Shown here piece after piece: positions 8,640-17,112 of a DNA stretch of 64,000 nt (positions are counted from its first letter, which is position 1; each line of letters starts with the position of its first letter). The DNA lies in assembly GCF_035917995.1 (NCBI RefSeq), contig NZ_CP109131.1:1922001-1986000 (forward strand), in the 5' to 3' direction. Under the pieces are notes generated by a model, which had not been told where the DNA came from, ran no database searches, and worked only from the letters and a program-made list of their open reading frames with translations. Source of the stretch: Streptosporangium sp. NBC_01755. Its GTDB lineage: Bacteria > Actinomycetota > Actinomycetes > Streptosporangiales > Streptosporangiaceae. The position numbers and the translations under genes are program-made.

Positions 8640-9181
8640 CCCCAGCACACCAGCAGGCCGTCATCCTCATCACCGGGATCCAGGCGGCCGGGAAGTCGAC
8701 CATCGCGCAGTTGCTGGCTGAACGGCTGCCTCGCTCGGTGCACGTCCGAGGTGACCTGTTCCGGCGCATGGTGATCAACGGGCGGGCGGACATGACTCCC
8801 GACTCTTCCGAGGAGGCGGTGCGGCAGCTGCGTCTGCGCCACCGATTGACAGCGGCGACCTGCAATGAGTACTTCCGGGAGGGGTTCACGGTGGTCGCCC
8901 AAGACGTCATCCTCGGCGAACACCTCACTGAGATGATCGAACTCATCCAGCAGCGGCCGCTGCTCGTCATGGTGCTCGCCCCCCGGCCCGAGGCCATCGC
9001 CGCCCGGGAAGCAACCCGCGGCAAGAATGCCTACAACCAGTGGACCATCGACATGCTCGACGATGGCCTGCGGAGCCAGACCCCCCACCTCGGGCTCTGG
9101 CTCGACACCTCCGACCAGACTCCAGACGACACCGTCGACGAGATCCTCACCCGAGCATGGGCCGAGGCCAAGGTCCAGTGA
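8636..9181 (+). CDS. small P-loop kinase/phosphotransferase (AAA_33, chloramphenicol-phosphotransferase-like)
   Basis: This is a 181-aa cytoplasmic P-loop protein starting at GTG 8636, which overlaps the stop of the recombinase remnant. Walker A is GIQAAGKST (about residues 15-23). GDLFRRM follows a strand in the position of the substrate/acid motif, and VVAQDVIL and LVMVLAPRP form the later beta strands of the kinase core. A basic lid follows (AREATRGKN). This layout matches zeta-toxin/chloramphenicol-phosphotransferase-like small-molecule kinases that phosphorylate a hydroxyl group. The substrate is unknown; it may be carried as cargo of the lost mobile element, or as a self-protection gene. 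Confidence 0.75.
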   Translation: MTPAHQQAVILITGIQAAGKSTIAQLLAERLPRSVHVRGDLFRRMVINGRADMTPDSSEEAVRQLRLRHRLTAATCNEYFREGFTVVAQDVILGEHLTEMIELIQQRPLLVMVLAPRPEAIAAREATRGKNAYNQWTIDMLDDGLRSQTPHLGLWLDTSDQTPDDTVDEILTRAWAEAKVQ

Positions 9182-9308
9182 TCAAACACCCATTCGGACA
9201 GTTCTGATATCCGACGGTGCCGTTACACCTGATGCCCTCCAGCGAGGAGCGCATGAGACAGGTCATCGAAAACATATGGGCGCCCCCTGGCAACGCGACG
9301 TCGAAGTC

Positions 9309-9740
9309 CTAGAAGGAAGGCTTTTCGATGACGGGAGCCGGCCAGAACTGGAAGAGGAACTCCTCCCTCGGATCCGCCTCGTCATCGGTGCGAGTGTGGG
9401 CCCGCACATGCCGGTCCCGGCCCGGCTCCCCAAGGATCAGGAACCCGTCCTGCACATCCGTGTAGAGCTCCGCCGCGCAGATCTCCCCGGTCTCCGACCG
9501 GAACACGCCTGAGGCGACGTCCGCCCAAGGCTCGCGCTGCTCCTCGGGTACGTCGGCCCACGCCTCAAGCCGGATGCTCACGCGGTCGTCGTCCGCGGAG
9601 ACGCGGCAGCAGTTCGTGATCGCTCCGAACCAGCCGCCACCCGGGAAGTCGCCGGGATCGTAGGCGAATGTCACATCGACCACGAAGAACGTGCGGTCGT
9701 AGGCGTTCAGCTCGCAGTCGCTGCGAGAGATCAGGGGCAC
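9309..9740 (-). CDS. conserved hypothetical protein
   Basis: The product is 143 aa. GTG 9740 was chosen over upstream ATGs because AGGAGG sits 6 nt before it. The protein starts with PLISRSDCELNAYDRTFFVV and is rich in Asp/Glu and Trp. Segments FAYDPGDFPGGGWFGAITNC and SIRLEAWADVPEEQREPW suggest a compact beta-rich domain; there is no signal peptide or membrane segment. No family was recognised. It lies on the opposite strand to the kinase relic and 149 nt downstream of the cell-wall protein gene. Codon use resembles its neighbours, so it is probably resident rather than recently acquired. Confidence 0.6.
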   Translation of the reverse strand: MPLISRSDCELNAYDRTFFVVDVTFAYDPGDFPGGGWFGAITNCCRVSADDDRVSIRLEAWADVPEEQREPWADVASGVFRSETGEICAAELYTDVQDGFLILGEPGRDRHVRAHTRTDDEADPREEFLFQFWPAPVIEKPSF

Positions 9741-9889
9741 CGCGATCCTCCTCGGGCGAGGTTCTCCGGGCACGCGCCCGCCCCTACCTTCTATCGCGTG
9801 CCAGCTGAAGATCATCAAGCGTGAAGTGCCCTGGATGTGCCCTGAAGGCCCCACATGACGAGATCACCGCAGGTCAGGGGCCCAGCAGC

Positions 9890-10801
9890 TCAGAACATCG
9901 AGATGTGGACGTGGTCGATGTGGTTGGCGGTGTTGCCGCCTCGGTTGGACATCATCTTCCAGCCGGCGCCGGTGCGGACGTCGTAGTACTTCTGCTGCCA
10001 GATGATGTACATGACCCCGTACTTGTTGCCGTTGTCGATGGCCCACTGGGCGAGGCGGTTGCCGCGCTCCAGAGCATCCGGAGTGGGCACGCGGCCGCCG
10101 GTGCTCAGCATGAAGTCGCAGGCCCGGCCGGTGCCGTGGTCGCCCGGGTCGCCGGGGCGCAGGCAGCCGTAGCCGTAGGGCATGGGGAAGCTCTGCAGCA
10201 CGGTGTTGCGCATGGTGACCGTGCGGGGGGTCAGTCCGCCGTTGCCAGAGGGGGTCTGGAAACCGTACTTGGCCAGCAGCCCCTCGATCCTGACCCGCTG
10301 CCTCTTGAGGTCGGCGATGTCCTTCTTGAGCTTGAGGATCTTCGCGTCGGCGGCCTTCTCCGCGGCCTTGGCCTTCTTGATGAGCTCCCTGACCCGGTTG
10401 AGCTGGGTGGCGCGGCGGCCGGCCAGGTAGGACATGGTGGCGGCCTGGCTGAGGGCCAGGGTGGGGTCGCCCTGGAAGCTCAGCAGGCTGCCGTCGTCCA
10501 GGGCACCGCCCATGTAGGCGGTCTGGGCGAAGCGCACGACGTCGGCCTCGGCGGCCACCAGGGCACGCTTGAGGCTCCTGGCGTTGACGGTGGCCTTGCT
10601 GGCCTGGACCCGGGTCTCCTCCAGGCTCTGCACCTGGCCGCGGTAGTTCTTGTTGATCTCGGCCGCTTCCTTGGTCAGCCTCTTGAGCTCGACCTCCGGA
10701 CTGGGCTTGGCCGCTCGGAGGGGTGCCGCCCCCGCGACGGCCGGCGACAGGAGCAGCGCGGCGAGCACGGCGACCAGCACCGCCGAGCGAGTCGGCCTCA
10801 C
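9890..10801 (-). CDS. secreted coiled-coil cell-wall protein with ARB_07466-like C-terminal domain
   Basis: This 303-aa exported protein begins with an N-terminal signal peptide (RSAVLVAVLAALLLSPAVAGA). A long helical, Lys/Glu/Ala-rich coiled coil follows (about residues 30-180), like the N-terminal regulatory domains of NlpC/P60 and RipA-type hydrolases. The C-terminus is a compact domain with GCLRPGDPGDHGTGRACDF, RLAQWAIDNGNKYGVMYIIW and NHIDHVHISMF; its conserved His, Asp and Trp pattern matches the D-Ala-D-Ala-peptidase-like/ARB_07466 family often found at the end of actinobacterial cell-wall hydrolases. It starts at GTG 10801 after GGAGGTGA. A role in peptidoglycan binding or remodelling is likely; catalysis is unproven. 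Confidence 0.8.
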   Translation of the reverse strand: MRPTRSAVLVAVLAALLLSPAVAGAAPLRAAKPSPEVELKRLTKEAAEINKNYRGQVQSLEETRVQASKATVNARSLKRALVAAEADVVRFAQTAYMGGALDDGSLLSFQGDPTLALSQAATMSYLAGRRATQLNRVRELIKKAKAAEKAADAKILKLKKDIADLKRQRVRIEGLLAKYGFQTPSGNGGLTPRTVTMRNTVLQSFPMPYGYGCLRPGDPGDHGTGRACDFMLSTGGRVPTPDALERGNRLAQWAIDNGNKYGVMYIIWQQKYYDVRTGAGWKMMSNRGGNTANHIDHVHISMF

Positions 10802-10841
10802 GCTTCGCTCACCTCCGGCGCCCCCTCATGGACGGAGCGAA

Positions 10842-10870
10842 ACTATAGAAGACGATCTTGGCGCTCGCCA
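10842..10870 (-). promoter_or_regulatory. candidate promoter of the cell-wall protein gene
   Basis: On the minus strand a TATAGT hexamer (plus-strand 10842-10847) is preceded after 17 nt by TGGCGA, a weak -35. This places a transcription start about 35 nt before GTG 10801. The 383-nt region between this gene and the divergent aldehyde dehydrogenase holds no ORF of its own. A cyclic-di-AMP riboswitch, frequent before actinobacterial cell-wall hydrolases, was looked for and not recognised. Confidence 0.35.
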
Positions 10871-11088
10871 CCGGAACGGAGGAACTCGCGCACCATTGAC
10901 GAACCATCTGCCCATTTAGGGTGATTTGAGTAAACATTTCCTGACGTGTCACTGGTTTAACCCTGATGAATCTTCGCACAGGGCGCCCCGGCCCGCTCAT
11001 CGGGCGGAGACTTCCGCCACCCTTGCCATCGGCGACAGAACATGATTCGGTCTCAAGCGGCGGTGGGGCTTGTGGCGCCCTTCCCCGC

Positions 11089-11127
11089 GGATGACACTGT
11101 CGGATAACACTGTCGGATAACACTGTC
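11089..11127. repeat. three tandem 13-bp repeats upstream of aldehyde dehydrogenase
   Basis: The unit GGATRACACTGTC occurs three times head to tail with one mismatch in the first copy (GGATGACACTGTC). The array ends 57 nt before the aldehyde dehydrogenase ATG. The 13-bp spacing is slightly more than one helical turn, as in iteron-type operators. It is a candidate regulator-binding array for one or both divergent genes. Confidence 0.55.
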
Positions 11128-11184
11128 CAAGCAAGCATTCGCTCAAATTATGACTCTGGCCCGCCCACCAGGAGGCAACACATC

Positions 11185-12618
11185 ATGCGCCGGCACGACA
11201 CGCTCTTCATCGGGGGCGACTGGGTGGCCCCCGCAGGGACCGGCACCATCGACGTCATATCCCCACACACCGAGGAGGTCGTCGGCCGGGTCCCCGACGG
11301 CACCGCCGCCGACATGGACCGGGCGGTGGCCGCCGCCCGCCAGGCGTTCGACCACGGCCCGTGGCCCCGGATGACGATGCCCGAGCGCGCCGCCGTCCTG
11401 TCCAGGCTCGCCGAGATCTACGCGGCCCGCCAAGGCGAGATGGCCGAGATCATCACGCTGGAGATGGGCTCCCCGATCACCTTCTCCCAAATGGCCCAGG
11501 CCCCGCAGCCGCTCGGCATGCTCCAGTACTACGCCGAGCTCGGCAAGACCTTCCCCGTCGAGGAGGAGCGCGCGGGCACGTTCGGCCCGGTGACCGTGCG
11601 CCGCGAGCCGGTCGGCGTGGTGGCCGCCGTGGTCCCGTGGAACGTCCCGCAGTTCGTCATCATGATCAAGCTGGCCCCCGCCCTCCTCGCGGGCTGCACG
11701 ATCGTGGTCAAGCCCGCGCCCGAGACACCGCTCGACGCCTACCTGCTGGCCGAGATGGTCAGGGAGGCGGGCGTCCCCGACGGCGTCGTCAACATCGTCG
11801 CCGCCGGGCGCGAGGCGGGCGAGCACCTGGTCTCCCACCCCGGCGTGGACAAGGTCGCCTTCACCGGCTCCACCGCCGCCGGGCGCCGCATCGCGGCGAT
11901 CTGCGGCGAGCAGCTCAAGCGCTGCACGCTTGAGCTGGGCGGCAAGTCCGCGGCGATCATTCTGGACGACTGCGACCTGCCCTCCGCGATGGGCTTCCTG
12001 TCGATCGCCTCGCTGATGAACAACGGCCAGGCCTGCGTCGCCCAGACCCGCATCCTGGCCTCGCGCAACCGCTACGACGAGGTGGTGGAAGCGGTCTCGG
12101 CGATGGTACGGGGCATGCCGGTCGGCGACCCGTCCGACCCGGCGACCGGTATCGGCCCGATGGTCGCCAAGCGGCAGCAGGAGCGGGTCGAGGGCTACAT
12201 CAAGATCGGCATCGACGAGGGGGCCAAGGCCGTCGTCGGCGGCCTGGAGCGCCCCCACGACCGCGGCTGGTACGTGGCGCCGACCGTCTTCGCCGGAGCC
12301 ACCAACGAGATGCGCATCGCCCGCGAGGAGATCTTCGGCCCGGTCCTGGCGGTGATCCCGTACGAGGACGAGGCCGACGCGGTCCGGATCGCCAACGACA
12401 GCGACTACGGCCTGGCCGGGACGGTGTGGACCGCCGACACCGAGCACGGCATGGACATCGCCCGTCAGGTGCGCACCGGCACCTACGGCGTCAACCTCTT
12501 CATGATCGAGACCAGCTCGCCCTTCGGCGGGTTCAAGGGCAGCGGCCTCGGCCGCGAGCTGGGCCCCGAGGGACTGTCGTCCTTCCTGGAGTACAAGTCG
12601 ATCGCCCGCCTGGGCTGA
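11185..12618 (+). CDS. NAD(P)-dependent aldehyde dehydrogenase
   Basis: This is a 477-aa member of the ALDH superfamily, oxidising an aldehyde to the acid with NAD(P)+. The catalytic pair is Glu250 (LELGGKS) and Cys284 (NNGQACVAQTR), with the canonical 34-residue spacing. The coenzyme region PWNVPQFVI and KPAPETPLDA, the FTGSTAAGR loop and the C-terminal SPFGGFKGSGLGRE are all intact. AGGAGG precedes ATG 11185. It converges on ackA-pta across a strong terminator. Sequence style resembles the betaine/aryl-aldehyde ALDHs of actinobacteria; the substrate is not determined. The tandem 13-bp repeats upstream suggest dedicated control. Confidence 0.92.
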   Translation: MRRHDTLFIGGDWVAPAGTGTIDVISPHTEEVVGRVPDGTAADMDRAVAAARQAFDHGPWPRMTMPERAAVLSRLAEIYAARQGEMAEIITLEMGSPITFSQMAQAPQPLGMLQYYAELGKTFPVEEERAGTFGPVTVRREPVGVVAAVVPWNVPQFVIMIKLAPALLAGCTIVVKPAPETPLDAYLLAEMVREAGVPDGVVNIVAAGREAGEHLVSHPGVDKVAFTGSTAAGRRIAAICGEQLKRCTLELGGKSAAIILDDCDLPSAMGFLSIASLMNNGQACVAQTRILASRNRYDEVVEAVSAMVRGMPVGDPSDPATGIGPMVAKRQQERVEGYIKIGIDEGAKAVVGGLERPHDRGWYVAPTVFAGATNEMRIAREEIFGPVLAVIPYEDEADAVRIANDSDYGLAGTVWTADTEHGMDIARQVRTGTYGVNLFMIETSSPFGGFKGSGLGRELGPEGLSSFLEYKSIARLG

Positions 12619-12674
12619 TCCGCTCCTTTGAGTCCGGGCTGATCCTTGGTCCGGGCTGATCCGCTCCTTTGAGT
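12612..12674. repeat. direct repeats at the aldehyde dehydrogenase 3' end
   Basis: A 22-bp unit starting GGGCTGATCCGCTCC occurs perfectly at 12612-12633, overlapping the stop codon, and at 12653-12674. A truncated copy (GGGCTGATCC) lies between at 12636. The array runs directly into the terminator hairpin. Confidence 0.6.
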
Positions 12675-12713
12675 GGGTGCCGGTACGGCTCGTGTCGAGC
12701 CGTACCGGCACCC
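12675..12713. terminator. bidirectional hairpin terminator between convergent ALDH and ackA
   Basis: There is a perfect 18-bp stem, GGGTGCCGGTACGGCTCG against its complement, with a TGT loop. No U-tract follows, as is usual in high-GC actinobacteria. The remaining stretch to the ackA stop (12714-12862) shows no gene. Confidence 0.75.
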
Positions 12714-12862
12714 TCGTCGGACACACCGCCCAGCGCGCCCCCGCGACACTGGGCAACCGCCCGACCACTGAAGTATGTCCCGCGGAGCATCGTCGAGCGA
12801 TGCTCCGTGTCCCCTGGACTTCTTCCGGCGGATTTCATGTGTCCACCATGGGTAGACGTGAT

Positions 12863-13999
12863 TCATCCCCGGTTGGTTCGCGAAACGACCAGCAGAGTTT
12901 GCCTGGCGATCTCGAATTCCTCGTCGGTGGGGATCACCGCGACCTTCACGCCACCGCCGTCAGGGGAGATGATCGTGCCGCCCCGCACGTTGCGCGCCGG
13001 GTCGACGGTGATGCCGAGCGCCCCGAGACCGGCCAGCGACCGCTCCCTGACCAGCGCGGAGTTCTCCCCCACCCCTCCGGTGAAGGCGATGACGTCGACG
13101 GTGCCGAGGACCGCGTAGTAGGCGCCGACGTACTTGCGGAGCCGGTGGCAGTAGACCGACATGGCCAGCTCGGCGTCCGGGTCGCCCTCGCTCACCCGCT
13201 CCGCCACCGCGCGCATGTCGTTGTCACCGCACAGGCCGAGCATCCCGCTGCGGCGGTTGAGCAGCACGTCGATCTCGTCGAGGGACATGCCTCCGGCACG
13301 CGCCAGGTAGAGGACGACCGCCGGGTCCAGGTCGCCGCTGCGGGTGCCCATGACGAGGCCCTCCAGCGGGGTCATGCCCATGGACGTGTCCACGCACCGC
13401 CCCGCGGACACCGCCGAGGCGCTGGCCCCGTTGCCCAGGTGCAGGACGATCACGTTGGCCCCGGGCCGGTCCGCGAGGAGTGCGGCCTGGCGGGAGACGT
13501 ACGCGTGTGAGGTGCCGTGGAAGCCGTAGCGCCGCACGCTCAGCCGCTCGGCCACCGCCCTGTCGATCGCGTACGTCGAGGCGGCCGGGGGGATCGTCGC
13601 GTGGAAGGCGGTGTCGAAGACGGCCACCTGCGGCAGGTCGGGGCGAAGCCGCCGCGCCACCTCGATGCCCGTCAGGTTGGCGGGGTTGTGCAGGGGGGCG
13701 AGCGGGATGAGCTCCTCGATCTTCCTGACCACCTCGTCGGTGATCAGTGTGGGCTCGGCGAAGGTCGTGCCGCCGTGCACCACCCGGTGCCCGATCGCGA
13801 CGAGCTCGGGAGAGTCGAGCCCCAGCCCTTCGGCGGCGAGCAGGTCGGCGACCACCTTCAGGGCCGCCCGGTGGTCGGGCACCGGGGAGCCGAGCTCGCC
13901 GATCCGCTCCACCACTCCCGAGGCCAGGTGCTCGGCACCGCTCAGCAGCCGGTACTTCACCGAGGACGACCCGGAGTTGAGGACCAGTACCCGGCTCAC
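12863..13999 (-). CDS. ackA: acetate kinase
   Basis: This 378-aa cytoplasmic enzyme interconverts acetyl phosphate + ADP and acetate + ATP. ASKHA-fold motifs are VLVLNSGSSSVKYRL at the N-terminus, GHRVVHGGTTF, AVFDTAFHATIPP, YGFHGTSHAYVS, LGNGASASAVSAGRCVDTSM and TGGVGENS. GTG 13999 overlaps the pta stop by 4 nt, so the genes are translationally coupled in the order pta-ackA. Length matches the family. The operon gives acetyl-CoA overflow and acetate assimilation through acetyl phosphate. Confidence 0.96.
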   Translation of the reverse strand: MSRVLVLNSGSSSVKYRLLSGAEHLASGVVERIGELGSPVPDHRAALKVVADLLAAEGLGLDSPELVAIGHRVVHGGTTFAEPTLITDEVVRKIEELIPLAPLHNPANLTGIEVARRLRPDLPQVAVFDTAFHATIPPAASTYAIDRAVAERLSVRRYGFHGTSHAYVSRQAALLADRPGANVIVLHLGNGASASAVSAGRCVDTSMGMTPLEGLVMGTRSGDLDPAVVLYLARAGGMSLDEIDVLLNRRSGMLGLCGDNDMRAVAERVSEGDPDAELAMSVYCHRLRKYVGAYYAVLGTVDVIAFTGGVGENSALVRERSLAGLGALGITVDPARNVRGGTIISPDGGGVKVAVIPTDEEFEIARQTLLVVSRTNRG

Positions 14000-16041
14000 A
14001 GCGTGACCTCCTGCGCCTGGATGGCGGTGATCGCGACGGTGCTCACGATGTCGGTGACCAGGGCGCCGCGCGACAGGTCGTTGACCGGCCTGCGCAGCCC
14101 CTGCAGGACCGGTCCGATCGCGACGGCCCCGGCCGAGCGCTGCACCGCCTTGTAGGTGTTGTTGCCGGTGTTCAGGTCCGGGAAGATCAGCACGGTCGCC
14201 CGGCCGGCGACCCGCGACCCCGGCAGCTTGGCCGCGGCGACGCGGGCGTCCACCGCCGCGTCGTACTGGATGGGCCCCTCGACCAGCAGGTCCGGCGCGC
14301 GCTCGGCGACCAGGGCGGTGGCGGCGCGGACCTTGTCGACGTCGGCGCCGCTGCCCGACTCGCCGGTGGAGTAGGACAGCATCGCGATCCTCGGCTCGAT
14401 GCCGAACCGTTCCGCCGTACGGGCCGAGGAGATCGCTATGTCGGCGAGTTGCTCGGCGTCCGGGTCGGGGTTGATCGCGCAGTCGCCGTAGACGAGCACC
14501 CGGTCGGCCAGGCACATGAAGAACACCGAGGAGACGATGGAGGTGCCGGGGACCGTCCTGATGATCTGGAAGGCGGGCAGGATGGTGGCGGCCGTGGTGT
14601 GCGCGGCCCCGGAGACCATGCCGTGCACGAGGCCCCGGTGCAGCATCATCGTGCCGAAGAAGTTGGCGTCGGCGACCACGTCCACGGCTCGCTCGGGGGT
14701 GACGCCCTTGTGCGCCCGCAACTCGGCGTACTCCCGGGCGAACGACTCCCGCAGCGGCGAGGTCAGCGGGTCGGCGACGGTCACACCCGACAGGTCGAGG
14801 CCGAGGTCGGCGACCCGCCGCCGCACCACGTCCTCCCTGCCCAGCAGGGTGATGTCGACGATGCCGCGCCGCAGCAGGATGTCCGCCGCCCGCAGGATGC
14901 GGTCCTCCTCGCCTTCGGGCAGCACGATGTGCCGCCGGTCGGTCCGCGCCCGCTCCAGCAGCGTGTGCTCGAACATCATCGGGGTGACCCGCTCCGAGCG
15001 GGTCAGCTCGATCCGGTCGGCCAGGGCGTCGGCGTCCACATGGGCCTCGAAGTGGCCCAGGGCTGTCTCGATCTTGCGGGGGTTGTCCGCGGTGAGCCGC
15101 CCCTCCAGGCCCGCCAGGGTGGTCGCCACCTCGAAACTGCCCCCGTCGGCCGCGAGCACCGGCATGCCGGGCGCCAGACGGGCTGTGAGCGCCCGTACGG
15201 GCGTCGTGGGCCGCTCCCCCACGGTGAGCACGACCCCGGCCGGTCGCACCGTACCGGCCGCCTCGGCGGCCAGCGAGACCAGCAGCAGGTCCACGCGGTC
15301 GCCCGGTGCGATCACCAGCGCGCCGTCGAGCAGATGTTCCAGGAACACCGGGAGCGTCGCCCCGCCGAACACGAACCCGAACACGTCGCGGAGCAGGCCG
15401 TCCTCGTCGCCCTGGATCAGCTCCGCGTCCACCGCCCGCATGACCTGCCCGACGGTCGGCGCCGACAGCGAGGGATGCTCGGGGATGGCGTAGCAGAGGA
15501 CCGGGAGCTCACAGTCGACGACCGTGCCCTCGGGCACCCGATTGGCGATCACCGCGAGCACGGTGCACCCCAGGTCGGAGAAGACCTGGTAGCCGGTGCG
15601 CATCTCGGCCGCGATCTCCTCGGCGGCGTCGCCGTGCGCGCCCACCACCACGATCACCGGAGCGCCGAACTCGGCGGCCAGACGGGCGTTGAAACCCAGC
15701 TCGCGCGGCAGGTCGTCGGTGTCGAAATAGCTGCCGAGCACCAGCAGCGCGTCACACTCCCGCTCCAGCGTGTGGAAGCGGGCGACCATCCGGCCGACGA
15801 GCTCCTCGACGCCCCGCTCCGCGTAGATCTCCGCTGCCTCCTCGGCGCTCACCCCCGTCACCGCGGCTGCGGGCTGGTATCTGCTTTTGAGCAGTTCCAG
15901 GATGCGGTCCTCGCCGCCCCCGGTGATCGGCCGGAACACCCCCGTACGGCCGGCCCTCCGGGTGAGCAGTTCCATCAGGCCGAGTTCGACGATCTGCCTG
16001 CCGTCTCCCCGCCCGAGACCCGCCACGTAGATGCTCCGCAT
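13996..16041 (-). CDS. pta: phosphate acetyltransferase, long three-domain form
   Basis: This 681-aa enzyme makes acetyl phosphate from acetyl-CoA. The N-terminal P-loop-like part (about 1-200; IYVAGLGRGDGRQ, GVFRPITGG) and a central DRTGG domain precede the catalytic PTA_PTB domain (about 350-681). The latter contains RTDRRHIVLPEGEEDRILR, GMVSGAAHTTA and GRATVLIFPDLNTGNNTYK. The N-terminal P-loop is degenerate and regulatory in this long form. ATG 16041 follows a G-rich ribosome site. It is coupled to ackA. The upstream 35 nt to the hydrolase stop is short, so pta may be co-transcribed with that gene. Confidence 0.95.
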   Translation of the reverse strand: MRSIYVAGLGRGDGRQIVELGLMELLTRRAGRTGVFRPITGGGEDRILELLKSRYQPAAAVTGVSAEEAAEIYAERGVEELVGRMVARFHTLERECDALLVLGSYFDTDDLPRELGFNARLAAEFGAPVIVVVGAHGDAAEEIAAEMRTGYQVFSDLGCTVLAVIANRVPEGTVVDCELPVLCYAIPEHPSLSAPTVGQVMRAVDAELIQGDEDGLLRDVFGFVFGGATLPVFLEHLLDGALVIAPGDRVDLLLVSLAAEAAGTVRPAGVVLTVGERPTTPVRALTARLAPGMPVLAADGGSFEVATTLAGLEGRLTADNPRKIETALGHFEAHVDADALADRIELTRSERVTPMMFEHTLLERARTDRRHIVLPEGEEDRILRAADILLRRGIVDITLLGREDVVRRRVADLGLDLSGVTVADPLTSPLRESFAREYAELRAHKGVTPERAVDVVADANFFGTMMLHRGLVHGMVSGAAHTTAATILPAFQIIRTVPGTSIVSSVFFMCLADRVLVYGDCAINPDPDAEQLADIAISSARTAERFGIEPRIAMLSYSTGESGSGADVDKVRAATALVAERAPDLLVEGPIQYDAAVDARVAAAKLPGSRVAGRATVLIFPDLNTGNNTYKAVQRSAGAVAIGPVLQGLRRPVNDLSRGALVTDIVSTVAITAIQAQEVTL

Positions 16042-16076
16042 ACGCCCCGTCCCCCACCGTTGTCGATCATTCGTCG

Positions 16077-16856
16077 TCAAGAGGAGTAAACACCTTCCGG
16101 CGGGCGGGAACGGGCGACGGCCCACCCGCCGATGCGGCGGATCAGCTCCGGCGTGGCCGCCGACTCCGCGTGACCGTACCCGGGCTCGATCCACAGCTCC
16201 TTCGGCTCGTCCGCGCACCCGTGGATCTGGTGCGCGTGCTCCAGGGGGAAGAACGGGTCCGCGTCCCCGTGCACGACGAGCAGCGGCACCGGTGAGATCT
16301 TCGCGGCCGCCTCGTACGGCGCCAGCGGCAGCGGGTCCCACACGCCCTTCATGATCCGGGTGTTCTTGCCCAGCCGGGTGGCCAGCCGCCCGACCGGCCT
16401 CTCGATCGCCCAGTGCACCTGGCGCATCGGCCGGGTCCCCCGGTAGTACCACCGCGCCGGCGCGCTCACCGACACCACCGCGTCCGCCCCGCCGAGCACC
16501 CCCGCGTGCCGCAGGACCACCGCACCCCCCATGGAGAACCCGACGGTCACGACCCTGCGGTAGCCGATCGTCCGCGCGTGCCGCACCGCCGCGTCCACGT
16601 CGAGGATCTCCAGGTCGCCCACCGTCGACAGCCCTCCCGAGCGGCCGTGCCCTCGGAAGTCGAACGCCACCACCCCGCCGAACCCGCTGAGCACGTGGGC
16701 GATGCGGCGGGTGACACGTTCCCTCCACGACCCGGTGAAACCGTGGGCCAGCACGATCCCGAGGTCGGCCGCCCCGCGCGACGGGGTGTGCGCGGCATCG
16801 ATCCGCAGATCATCCCGGGTCCTGAGCATCACGGGGAACGACGGTGCGTAAGGCAT
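16077..16856 (-). CDS. alpha/beta-fold hydrolase
   Basis: This is an approximately 259-aa serine hydrolase. The nucleophile elbow is GFSMGGA, the oxyanion region is LAHGFTGSW, the acid is in LLVVHGDADPFFP, and the catalytic His lies in PGYGHAES. The start is uncertain: the frame stays open to 17051, and ATG 16856 (MPYAPSFP) was chosen because the hydrolase fold begins just after it. The longer form would add 65 residues extending nearly to the typA promoter. No signal peptide is seen. The gene is divergent from typA and ends 35 nt before pta. Substrate unknown. Confidence 0.8.
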   Translation of the reverse strand: MPYAPSFPVMLRTRDDLRIDAAHTPSRGAADLGIVLAHGFTGSWRERVTRRIAHVLSGFGGVVAFDFRGHGRSGGLSTVGDLEILDVDAAVRHARTIGYRRVVTVGFSMGGAVVLRHAGVLGGADAVVSVSAPARWYYRGTRPMRQVHWAIERPVGRLATRLGKNTRIMKGVWDPLPLAPYEAAAKISPVPLLVVHGDADPFFPLEHAHQIHGCADEPKELWIEPGYGHAESAATPELIRRIGGWAVARSRPPEGVYSS

Positions 16857-17112
16857 GTATCCGAGCTTAGGGAGTGCCCGGTGGCCGGCCACGGCATGGA
16901 CCCACAGGAAGGTCCCGGCCTTCTCCAGCGCGAGCTCGTCGTGGACGTCCACCCCGGTACCGATTGTGGATCGAAGGGGACCGGCGGGGGTTCTGAGGGT
17001 GAATTGACACACTTCATCGGTCAGAGGCGTGAGAGCGATTGTCCGGATCAACTAAAATAGGAGAGCCGCAGGTTCCTCGGCCGCCTCCACGATCACAGAG
17101 TGAGATTCCATC

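Noticed and set aside
10802-11040. Cyclic-di-AMP (ydaO-type) riboswitch before the cell-wall protein
   Set aside because: The context is right, but the conserved core elements could not be found by eye; only a -10-like TATAGT supports regulation.
14449-16089. 546-codon plus-strand open frame opposite pta
   Set aside because: Antisense shadow of a GC-rich gene; low-complexity His/Arg/Gly composition and no family resemblance, while pta is unmistakable.
17004-17058. typA promoter with perfect TTGACA at 17004
   Set aside because: No acceptable -10 lies 16-19 nt downstream; TAAAAT at 17053 has no matching -35, so the promoter was not annotated.
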